Below, piece after piece: positions 25,252 through 32,882 of a DNA stretch of 64,000 nucleotides (the first letter of the stretch is position 1; each line of letters begins with the position of its first letter). The notes beneath the pieces are model-generated. The model ran no database searches, was not told where the DNA came from, and worked only from the letters and a program-made list of their open reading frames with translations. Source of the stretch: CAYVZU01 sp964455935 (GTDB lineage Bacteria; Fibrobacterota; CAYVZU01); the NCBI GenBank assembly GCA_964455935.1, contig CAYVZU010000002.1, positions 1 through 64,000 of the forward strand, in the 5' to 3' direction. The position numbers and the translations under genes were made by a program.

Positions 25252-25848
25252 ATGATGAGCAAACACCCCGATCAGTCCGACGGCATTGAAACCGTGGTCC
25301 GCGCGCACGATGCGCTGGTTTCTCCGGAAGATTATGCGCGTCTGCCGCGCCACCCCCTTACCCTTGTTCTCGACAATCTGCGAAGCGCCTTCAATGTCGG
25401 GAGCATTTTCCGGACTGCCGATACAGCCCGTCTTGAACGGATTATTCTGTGCGGCTACACGCCCCGTCCGCCCAACCCCAAACTCCTTAAGACCAGCATG
25501 GGCACCCTTGATTTCGTTCGATGGAACCATTGCGCGACCGCCGATCAGGCTGTTTTGGAACTTCGCCAGCAGGGAATCCAGGTCTTCGCGCTGGAAACCA
25601 CGCAAAAAAGCAAATCCTGCTTTGAAGCGGCAATTCCCAAACCGGCGGCCTTTGTGCTTGGCAACGAGGCATTGGGAGTCTCGCCCCAGGCCCTGCGACA
25701 GGTCGATGGGATTCTGGAAATACCGCTCTACGGCTTCAAGAATTCACTGAATGTCGCAAGCGCCTGTGCGATCTCCGTGTTTGAGGCAATTCGCCAATGG
25801 GGACTCATGATCGGATCGGCCACTGTTTTCCGGGAACCACCCTCGTAG
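25252..25848 (+). CDS. SpoU/TrmH-family RNA 2'-O-methyltransferase
   Basis: 198 residues, SPOUT knot fold, SAM-dependent 2'-O-ribose methylation of rRNA or tRNA. Motif 1 DNLRSAFNVGSIFRTAD near residue 40, motif 2 FVLGNEALGVS near 132, motif 3 IPLYGFKNSLNVASACAI near 155. The N-terminal RNA-binding extension of RlmB is missing, so a tRNA Gm18-like or rRNA 2'-O enzyme is likely. Two Met codons at the start (25252, 25255), both behind AAGG. Confidence 0.88.
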   Translation: MMSKHPDQSDGIETVVRAHDALVSPEDYARLPRHPLTLVLDNLRSAFNVGSIFRTADTARLERIILCGYTPRPPNPKLLKTSMGTLDFVRWNHCATADQAVLELRQQGIQVFALETTQKSKSCFEAAIPKPAAFVLGNEALGVSPQALRQVDGILEIPLYGFKNSLNVASACAISVFEAIRQWGLMIGSATVFREPPS

Positions 25849-26041
25849 CGGAACCCAATAATCCTGCCATTGGTCCTTTTGATCGGGATACGGGCCTATT
25901 GCTATATTCAGAATTCCGAAAAGGCATATAAGAAATTCGGCCATGACGGATTCGGCCGGAAGTGGTGTCCGGGTGAGTCAAGGCCAACACCAAATCGATT
26001 GTTTTTGCCCCAAGAGCGAACTTTTCAACACGTGAGGCGTT

Positions 26042-27451
26042 ATGTTGCTGGTCCTCCTGTTTGCATTATTTCAGAGTACCTCGGCTGCGCAAATTGAGTC
26101 GAACCTGCATGAGCGAACACACCTCTCTTTAACGATCTACAACGAAGACCTCTGTGTTGTCTCCGAGACACGCCGAATCAACCTCCAGGCCGGAGAAGGC
26201 CGGATCCGTTTCTGGGATGTTCCGCGACAAATACAACCTTCGTCAATCAGCGTGCGTTCGGACAAGATTGGGGGAGGATTTGAGATCAACGAACAGTCTT
26301 TCGAATTCCGTTCGCTGGATCGAAACAGCTTGATGAACGCCTATGTAGGCAAATCCCTGAAGCTGATCGATTGGAACCAGTTCAAAGATACAAAACGGGT
26401 GACCGATGCCATTCTCCTTAGCAATGCCAACGGTCCGGTATATCAAATCGGGACGGAGGTTTACCTGGATCACCCAGGTACAGTCGTTCTGCCGGAATTG
26501 CCTGCAGGATTTTCCGAAAAACCAAGTCTTACCTGGTCGTATTCGACAAAGGGAAATGGTCCCGTTCAGATCCCTGTTTCCTACATCACATCGGGAATTG
26601 GCTGGCAGGCCGATTACACGCTTGTCCTTAACGAACAGGGCCGCGGAGCCAGCCTGGCCGGATGGATTACCGCGACAAATCACAGCGGAACGGATTTTGA
26701 AAATGCGGATATCGTGTTTGTGGCCGGGAAACCGAATGTGGAGGAATCCAGCCCGGAGCCCGCGATGCTGCGCCTGGGTAAGGTAATGATGGATGCAGCG
26801 GCCGAACCCGCCGCATCACGGGAAAGGCCTGCTTTCGAATACCACGTGATCCCTCTTGGGCACAAGGCCGATCTTCTTGCGGAACAGATCAAGCAATTTG
26901 CACTGCTTTCGGTTCAAGACATACGTGTGCGAAAAGAATTGATCCTGGGAGGCGCGAAAACCCAGTTCATCCTCCCCTATCGCGTTCAGGAGAACAACAA
27001 GGTACCGCTGGATGTTTTTGTACGGCTGCAGAATGACAAGGAGAATAGGCTTGGCATTCCGCTGGCCCAGGGCACCATTCGAGTCTATCAGCGCGACCCC
27101 CAGGGCGCCGATTTGTTTCTTGGCGAGGACCGGCTGTCGCACACGCCCAAAGGTCAGGAACTGAAAATTCAGGTGGGTAAATCGTTTGATGTTACAGCCG
27201 AACGAAAGCAGACCGATTTCCGCGAGGTCTCGACCCGTCTATATGAAAGCGAATGGGAGATCATTTTCCGCAATGCCAAAGACGAGGCCGTGGATGTGGT
27301 GCTGATTGAGCCCCTTTACGGAAACTGGAAGGTCCTGTCGAGCACGCCCAAATTCAAGAAACTTGATGCGTTCACAATCCGTTTTGAGGAAAATGTTCCG
27401 GCGCGCAAAGGGGCGATGATCCGCTACCGAATCCAGGTGGGATTGGAATAA
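26042..27451 (+). CDS. Exported DUF4139 protein
   Basis: 469 residues. Signal peptide (MLLVLLFALFQSTSAA), an N-terminal strand-rich part (LTIYNEDLCVVSETRRINLQ) and the DUF4139 beta domain with the typical ISGxGWxAxY-like ITSGIGWQADYTLVLN near residue 180, AGWITATNHSG and C-terminal WKVLSST. Such proteins are periplasmic or outer-surface, without known reaction. GAGG five bases before the ATG. Next gene on the same strand is absent; monocistronic. Confidence 0.85.
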   Translation: MLLVLLFALFQSTSAAQIESNLHERTHLSLTIYNEDLCVVSETRRINLQAGEGRIRFWDVPRQIQPSSISVRSDKIGGGFEINEQSFEFRSLDRNSLMNAYVGKSLKLIDWNQFKDTKRVTDAILLSNANGPVYQIGTEVYLDHPGTVVLPELPAGFSEKPSLTWSYSTKGNGPVQIPVSYITSGIGWQADYTLVLNEQGRGASLAGWITATNHSGTDFENADIVFVAGKPNVEESSPEPAMLRLGKVMMDAAAEPAASRERPAFEYHVIPLGHKADLLAEQIKQFALLSVQDIRVRKELILGGAKTQFILPYRVQENNKVPLDVFVRLQNDKENRLGIPLAQGTIRVYQRDPQGADLFLGEDRLSHTPKGQELKIQVGKSFDVTAERKQTDFREVSTRLYESEWEIIFRNAKDEAVDVVLIEPLYGNWKVLSSTPKFKKLDAFTIRFEENVPARKGAMIRYRIQVGLE

Positions 27452-27478
27452 TCCCCAAGCTTCGACATCCGCGACTCG

Positions 27479-27625
27479 CTACTTCTTGGCGATCGCGCGA
27501 AGGCAGTTTGGCAGTTGCCCTAGCTCGCGATGGTACGCCACACATTTGCAGCAGGCGCCGTGGCGTTCGCAATCCTTGCTCTTGCAGGTACAGGCGGCCT
27601 TGTTAATTTCTCTTTGGCAATCCAC
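27479..27625 (-). CDS. 48-residue Cys-rich protein (DUF6485-like)
   Basis: Not picked up by normal length cut-offs. GTG start at 27625 preceded by GGGAG. The product is MDCQREINKAACTCKSK, then DCERHGACCKCVAYHRELG, then QLPNCLRAIAKK. Eight cysteines in 48 residues, most in the segment CTCKSKDCERHGACCKC, the pattern of DUF6485 (small putative zinc or redox protein with C-x-C, RHG-CC-CV-YHR-x-G-LP-C). No signal peptide. Divergent or convergent neighbours give no functional hint. Fairly confident because motif order, RBS and stop all fit. Confidence 0.75.
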   Translation of the reverse strand: MDCQREINKAACTCKSKDCERHGACCKCVAYHRELGQLPNCLRAIAKK

Positions 27626-27647
27626 AACGCTCTCCCACCACTAAATT

Positions 27648-27757
27648 ATTCACCACAGAGACACAGAGGCCACAGAGAAAGAAAGGGTTCAAGATCCTTG
27701 AAAAACTCTTTCCATCTTTTCCTAATCTCCGTGTGCTCTGCGTCTCTGCGGTGATAT
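27648..27757. repeat. Inverted CACAGAG repeat
   Basis: TTCACCACAGAGACACAGAG on the left and GTGTGCTCTGCGTCTCTGCGG on the right are inverted arms of a 110-bp hairpin-capable repeat in the ychF to 27625 spacer; matches the inner arms of the MITE-like family. Confidence 0.6.
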
Positions 27758-27768
27758 TCCCGTCGACT

Positions 27769-28821
27769 TTACACATTGAACTTTATTTCCATGATGTCGC
27801 CGTCTTTGACGAGGTATTCTTTGCCTTCCTGGCGGAGCAGTGCTTTTTCGCGCGCCTTGGCCATTGAGGGCACACTCAGAAAATCGTCATAATGGACCAC
27901 CTCAGCGCGAATGAATCCCCGCTCCAGGTCGGAATGGATCTTGCCGGCCGCCTGCTGGGCCTTGGTCCCCTTTGCAATCGTCCATGCCCGCACTTCATCC
28001 TCGCCGACCGTGAAGAACGAGATTAAATCCAGCATGGCGTAGGCCGCCCGTACGAAGCGTTCCCGGGCTGGCCGTTCAATACCCATTTCCGCGAGAAAGT
28101 CCTTCTGTTCCTCCGGGGGCAATTGCGCGATCTCCTGCTCGACTTTCGCGCAAAGAGTCATTAAAGAACCGCCCGCGGCTTTGACCTGCGCAGCGACATC
28201 CGCAAAATCCAGCGACTCCCCTTCACTTGTATTCACGAGCACCAGAAGCGGTCGCTGGCTGAGAAACCGGAAACCGGCGATCGCGCGAAGATCGCTTTCG
28301 GGGAGCGCAAGTGTGCGCAAAGGCCGGTCCGCTTCGAGGTGTTCCTTGCAGCGTTCGAGCACATCCGCTTCAATTCCCTTCTTGTTTTCCTTCTTCATTC
28401 GTTCCAGTCTGTTTTCAATCTGAATGAAATCGGTAATGCGAAGTTCGGATTCGTAGTTTTGGAAATCGCGAGAGGGATTGATCGAGTTGGCCGGGTGAGG
28501 AACCGCCGGATTCTCGAAAGCACGGACCACAACCACGACGGCATCCACATTGCGGATTTCGGCCACGGTCTGCGCATCAATTCCTTTTCCGGACTTGGGC
28601 TCCTGGCCCTGAAGATCGATGAATTTGATGTCGGTGAAAACCGTCTTCTTCGGCTGGAAAATTGCCGAGAGCTTCTCGATGCGCTCGTCGGGAACTTTAA
28701 TGACGCCAACATTGGGTTTTGTGGATTGGCCGCCCGATGCAGGAATCCCTGCTCCTCCTGTGAGAGCACTGAAGACAGTGGTCTTCCCCGATGCTTTGGG
28801 TCCGACAATACCGATTTGCAT
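27769..28821 (-). CDS. ychF: YchF/OLA1 family GTP/ATP-binding protein
   Basis: 350 residues. Obg-HflX superfamily: Walker A GPKASGKTTVF near residue 8, switch DLQGQE (DxxG) near 70, ATP-type NTSE in place of NKxD near 203, TGS-domain C-terminus (FFTVGEDEVRAWTIAKGTKA, FIRAEVVHYDDF). Universal ribosome-associated ATPase. Shorter spacing at the N-terminus than E. coli YchF but all motifs present. Convergent with DUF6485; upstream dinB. Confidence 0.9.
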   Translation of the reverse strand: MQIGIVGPKASGKTTVFSALTGGAGIPASGGQSTKPNVGVIKVPDERIEKLSAIFQPKKTVFTDIKFIDLQGQEPKSGKGIDAQTVAEIRNVDAVVVVVRAFENPAVPHPANSINPSRDFQNYESELRITDFIQIENRLERMKKENKKGIEADVLERCKEHLEADRPLRTLALPESDLRAIAGFRFLSQRPLLVLVNTSEGESLDFADVAAQVKAAGGSLMTLCAKVEQEIAQLPPEEQKDFLAEMGIERPARERFVRAAYAMLDLISFFTVGEDEVRAWTIAKGTKAQQAAGKIHSDLERGFIRAEVVHYDDFLSVPSMAKAREKALLRQEGKEYLVKDGDIMEIKFNV

Positions 28822-28838
28822 GGCAGAATTATATCAAA

Positions 28839-30029
28839 TTACCGGGGGGCACTGCCAGAAGTATCGTCCGGTGCTTCGAGCCCCGCGCCGTGAGAAATTG
28901 CGTTGCGTCCCCATTTGCGGACAATTTCGTCCATGGTAGTCTGGGCTTTCCGCCGTCTTTCGTCGTTGGGGTCCTCAAACAGATCCAACGGTTCGGCTTC
29001 GGTTGAGAAATTTTCAAGACCCACGCCAATCAGGCGAAGCAACCTGCCGGAAAGGCCTTCCTTTTTCCAAAGGCCCTCCACAATCGCAAAAATCTCCATG
29101 TCCTGGTCTACACCGCAGGGCATTGTGCGAGTGCGGTTGAAACGGCGGAAGGACGAATCGCGGAATGTGAAGGCCACGGTGCGGCCCCGCAGGCCTGACT
29201 TCCGTGCGCGCCAGCCAACCAATTCGGAAAGTTCGAGCAACGTTCGGCGCACCAGTTCTGGATCGGTTGTATCGTGTTCGAAGGTTGTCTCGTGTGAAAT
29301 GGACTTGACCCCCTCGTCGGGTTCGATCGCGGATTCGTCCATTCCATTGGCAAGGTCATAAAACCACTGCCCTGCATTGCCAAATCGGGCATTGAGGACT
29401 TCAATGGGGAATGCGCGCAGCTGCTCGATTTTATGGATTCCCAATTTGGCCAGATTCTCTTCGGTGCGGGGGCCGATTCCCCAAATCTTTCGGACCGGCA
29501 GCGGAGCGAGAAACCCAAGAACCTGACCGGGCTCGATGAGAGTGAGGCCATTGGGTTTTTGGAGGTCGGAGGCAATTTTTGCGACCATTCGGGAGGGCGC
29601 CACTCCAACGGAGGCGGTGAGACCCGTCCCATTAAGAATCCGGGTTTTCAGCGCTTGCGCCGACTGCATCTTCCCTCCATGAAGATGACAGCATCCGCTC
29701 ATATCCAAAAACGCTTCATCGATGCTGACCTGCTGAACCTGCGGCGAGAAAGACCTGAAAACGGCAAGAATTTGCCGGGAGACCTCGGAGTAGCGTTCTC
29801 CGCGAACCGGCACAAAAACCCCTTTGGGGCAGCGGCGGAACGCTTCGGAGATCGGCATGGCCGAATGCACGCCGAATTTGCGCGCCTCGTAGGACGCCGC
29901 CGAGACAACGCCGCGACTGCCCGGCTGCGCCCCCACGATTACGGGCTTGCCTCTGTATTCAGGGTGATCCAACTGTTCAACCGATGCGAAGAAGGCATCC
30001 ATGTCCACATGAAAGATGATACGCTCCAT
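28839..30029 (-). CDS. dinB: DNA polymerase IV
   Basis: Y-family translesion polymerase, 396 residues. Catalytic HVDMDAFFASVEQ near the N-terminus and SIDEAFLDMSG near residue 103 hold the metal acidics; thumb HhH (IWGIGPRTEENLAKLGI) near 178; little-finger HETTFEHDTTD near 240. Start ATG 30029 (MERIIFHVDMD) fixed by family alignment; the frame is open for 71 further codons upstream. The C-terminus is longer than needed and lacks an obvious clamp-binding motif. 17 bp upstream of ychF; possible co-transcription. Confidence 0.93.
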   Translation of the reverse strand: MERIIFHVDMDAFFASVEQLDHPEYRGKPVIVGAQPGSRGVVSAASYEARKFGVHSAMPISEAFRRCPKGVFVPVRGERYSEVSRQILAVFRSFSPQVQQVSIDEAFLDMSGCCHLHGGKMQSAQALKTRILNGTGLTASVGVAPSRMVAKIASDLQKPNGLTLIEPGQVLGFLAPLPVRKIWGIGPRTEENLAKLGIHKIEQLRAFPIEVLNARFGNAGQWFYDLANGMDESAIEPDEGVKSISHETTFEHDTTDPELVRRTLLELSELVGWRARKSGLRGRTVAFTFRDSSFRRFNRTRTMPCGVDQDMEIFAIVEGLWKKEGLSGRLLRLIGVGLENFSTEAEPLDLFEDPNDERRRKAQTTMDEIVRKWGRNAISHGAGLEAPDDTSGSAPR

Positions 30030-30174
30030 GCGGATTAAGATAATCCAATTTTCATAGTACAGCCATGAATGAGGAGCTGATTCGCGCCGCTGAATAGGGC
30101 TGTATTTTTCACGCCACCCACGGCCTTCGCAGAAACCGAAAGAATAGGCATCGGGATGCTGCAATGCGCCAGTC

Positions 30175-31077
30175 TCAGTGCGGCACGTGCTTAACCTTCC
30201 CCTGATCGAACAGGGCCTTGCAGGCCAGATCGCCGAACTCAAATTCCAGGGTTGAATGCCGGATGTTGAACCGGGCCAGGACCGCGCGCAGATCTTCTTT
30301 GATCTGCTCCGTCCTCTTCAAGTCCGGTTCATGACAGACCACGTGCGCATCGATGAGATTGATGTTGGAGCATAAGCTCCACAAATGAATATCGTAGACG
30401 CAGGTCACGCCTTTGACCGTTTCCATTTGCTCGATAATATCAGCCAGACGGATCCCCTTTGGCACGAATTCCAGGAGAATGCGGACAGACTCGGCAATGA
30501 CCCCAAACGAGGAAAAGAGCACAATCACCCCAATCGCAAAACCCACAATGGAATCCGCCATCACTTGCCCCGTGACCAGAATCCAGATGGAAGCCACGAT
30601 CACGCCAACCGAAGCCAGCGTGTCCGTGAGGACATGCAAAAAGGCGCTGCGCACATTCAGGTCATGGCTTTTGTGGAGGGCGAAAGCGTTGTAGAGATTC
30701 ACCACAAGCCCTGCCAGGGCCACACCAAACATGAGCCCTCCGCGAATCGGCTGTGGATGGGCGATCCGCTGGAAGGCCGAAACAAGAATCCAGCCGCTGA
30801 GGGCGACAAGAACAAGCCCGTTGAGAAAAGCGGAAAATATTTCGAGTCGGTGATATCCAAAGGTCCGGGTGTGCGTAGGCAGCCGATCGGCAAGCTTCAG
30901 CGTCGTAAGCGAGATGACCAGCGCGACCACATCCCGCAGCATGTGGCCCGCATCGCTTAGAAGGGAGAGCGATCCCGAGAGCCAGCCCCCAATGACTTCC
31001 AAAACCATGGTGACCGCGGTCAGGACAATCGCGACAATCAGCGCGCGTTCTGCTGTTTCGTGGCTGTGAGACGACAC
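30175..31077 (-). CDS. CDF family metal-cation efflux protein
   Basis: 300 residues, six membrane segments, proton-coupled Zn2+/Co2+/Cd2+ efflux in the inner membrane. TM2 carries SLLSDAGHMLRD (HxxxD) and TM5 HVLTDTLASV (HxxxD), the tetrahedral metal site; C-terminal cytoplasmic ferredoxin-like domain with YDIHLWSL and IDAHVVCHEPD. His-rich loop is short, so Zn is the likely cargo (ZitB/CzcD group). GTG start. A hairpin GGACAGGA/TCCTGTCC lies at 31101-31126, just upstream. Confidence 0.9.
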   Translation of the reverse strand: MSSHSHETAERALIVAIVLTAVTMVLEVIGGWLSGSLSLLSDAGHMLRDVVALVISLTTLKLADRLPTHTRTFGYHRLEIFSAFLNGLVLVALSGWILVSAFQRIAHPQPIRGGLMFGVALAGLVVNLYNAFALHKSHDLNVRSAFLHVLTDTLASVGVIVASIWILVTGQVMADSIVGFAIGVIVLFSSFGVIAESVRILLEFVPKGIRLADIIEQMETVKGVTCVYDIHLWSLCSNINLIDAHVVCHEPDLKRTEQIKEDLRAVLARFNIRHSTLEFEFGDLACKALFDQGKVKHVPH

Positions 31078-31100
31078 AGGAAAGGCCTCGAAAGGATTTT

Positions 31101-31295
31101 GGACAGGATCACAGAATTTCCTGTCCCATGTGAAAAGTCAACCACAGAGCGTAAGCCAGAGGCCGGATGGAGAGCACACACAGGACCTGTTCTTGACGCT
31201 ATATCTTGCGCCGGAAGATCCTCTATTTGTGTTTTCTCTCGTTTTCCCTCTGTGAACTCAGTATTTCAAGATTCTTGCGAGAACGTGAGTCGTTG
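31101..31295. repeat. Hairpin and degenerate MITE-like copy
   Basis: GGACAGGA (31101-31108) with TCCTGTCC (31119-31126), then an arm AACCACAGAG (31140) and, at 31280-31295, AGAACGTGAGTCGTTGC, the right end of the dispersed family. Lies between the CDF start and the glpK 3' end; no gene. Confidence 0.55.
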
Positions 31296-31342
31296 CTTCT
31301 CAGGAAGATACCCGAAAGGATTGGGATGATGGAAGAGACCTG

Positions 31343-32788
31343 CTAGCGTGTGAGGGTCTGACGGAGGGCCTTTTGCCAGCCCTCGAGCAGTTGGGATCTC
31401 TCGTTGGAAGACAAAGCCGGGACAAATTCCCGTTCCACTCGCCGCATGCCGGCCAGTTCGGCCTGGCCTTTCCAGATACCGGCCTGCAGACCAGCCAAAT
31501 AGGCGGCGCCCAGGGAAGTGGATTCGATGACCGCGGGCCGCAGGACCGGGCGGCCCAGGATGTCGGCCTGAAACTGCATGAGAAAGTCATTGGCCGAGGC
31601 GCCTCCGTCCACGGCAAGGGTCTCCAGACCCATGCCGGAATCCTGTTCCATGGCACGGAGCACATCGAGCGACTGGAAAGCCATGGATTCCAGAGCCGCC
31701 CGGATGATGTGATTTCGGTTGCTGCCCCGCGTGAGCCCGGTGAGCAATCCCCGGACCTGCATATCCCAATGCGGTGCGCCCAGGCCCACAAAGGCAGGAA
31801 CCAGGTACACTCCCCCGTTGTCCGCAACCAGACCTGCTGCCTGCTGGCTATCCGAAGCCTTGGCCAGAATTCCCAGTTCATCGCGCAGCCACTGAATGGC
31901 CGCGCCCCCGATAAAAACCGAACCCTCCAGCGCATAGCAGGGATTTCCCTTGCCGTCCACGGCCAACGTGGTCAGCAGACCGTGCTTGGATTCCACGGCT
32001 TTTTCACCTGTGTTCATGAGAAGGAAGCAGCCCGTTCCATAGGTGTTCTTGGCCTGGCCTTCATCAAAGCAGGCCTGACCGAACAGCGCCGCCTGCTGAT
32101 CCCCGGCCACTCCCAATATGGGAACTCCGCGAAGACAGGAAATTGACTCGACCATGCCAAAAGGGCCGGCGGATTTTTGTACCTTGGGCAGAACCCCTTC
32201 GGGAATTTTCAGAAGCGAGCACAAATCCCTGTCCCACCGGCACTGGTGGATGTTGAAGAGCATGGTTCGTGAAGCGTTGGTGTAATCGGTTGCATGCATT
32301 TTTCCGTTTGTCAGTTTCCAAATCAGCCACGCATCGATGTTGCCAAAAGCGAGGTTGGCGCCGGGCTTGCCCTGATGGCCAAGAATCCATTGGATTTTGG
32401 TGGCGCTGAAATAGGCGTCGACCGGCAAGCCGGTCTTTTTGCGAATCTCGGCCGCGCTGTCCCGCAGGTTTTCACAGAGACCTGCCGTGCGCCTGCACTG
32501 CCAGACAATGGCATTGTAAACCGGTGCGCTGGTCTTTCGGTCCCAGAGAACGGTGGTTTCGCGTTGGTTCGTTATTCCGACAGCCGCGATCTTGCCCTCA
32601 AAGCCCGAACAGACTTCCTCCACGGTGTCCACCACGGTATTCCAGATCTCCAGGGGGTCCTGCTCAACCCAACCGGGCCGGGGATAGGTCAGATGGATTT
32701 CCCGGTAAGCTTTCCCCGCTATTTCACCCTTGTTGTTGTAGAGGACCGCGCGGGTACCGGTTGTGCCCTGATCAATAGATAAAATCAT
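31343..32788 (-). CDS. glpK: Glycerol kinase
   Basis: ATP-dependent phosphorylation of glycerol to sn-glycerol 3-phosphate, 481 residues. FGGY family: SIDQGTTGTRAVLY at the start, ITNQRETTVLWDR near 74, TYGTGCFLLMNTG near 247, GGAxIQWLRDEL (GGAAIQWLRDEL) and ALESMAFQ, DGGASANDFLMQ near 392. glpF/glpD are not adjacent. Ends where a degenerate repeat begins. Confidence 0.95.
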   Translation of the reverse strand: MILSIDQGTTGTRAVLYNNKGEIAGKAYREIHLTYPRPGWVEQDPLEIWNTVVDTVEEVCSGFEGKIAAVGITNQRETTVLWDRKTSAPVYNAIVWQCRRTAGLCENLRDSAAEIRKKTGLPVDAYFSATKIQWILGHQGKPGANLAFGNIDAWLIWKLTNGKMHATDYTNASRTMLFNIHQCRWDRDLCSLLKIPEGVLPKVQKSAGPFGMVESISCLRGVPILGVAGDQQAALFGQACFDEGQAKNTYGTGCFLLMNTGEKAVESKHGLLTTLAVDGKGNPCYALEGSVFIGGAAIQWLRDELGILAKASDSQQAAGLVADNGGVYLVPAFVGLGAPHWDMQVRGLLTGLTRGSNRNHIIRAALESMAFQSLDVLRAMEQDSGMGLETLAVDGGASANDFLMQFQADILGRPVLRPAVIESTSLGAAYLAGLQAGIWKGQAELAGMRRVEREFVPALSSNERSQLLEGWQKALRQTLTR

Positions 32789-32832
32789 GAAATTGAGAAT
32801 TATAAATTGGGAATTACCGGCCAGAACAAGGG

Positions 32833-32865
32833 AATCGGGAATTCATCATTCCGCAATTCCCGATT
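32833..32865 (-). terminator. Hairpin downstream of the OmpA/TSP3 gene
   Basis: Perfect 11-bp inverted repeat AATCGGGAATT / AATTCCCGATT with an 11-nt spacer, in an AT-rich repeat 18 bp past the stop of the minus-strand gene. No clear T-tract, so a terminator role is only plausible; it may instead be a dispersed repeat. Confidence 0.4.
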
Positions 32866-32882
32866 CACAATTACGGTTTTGA

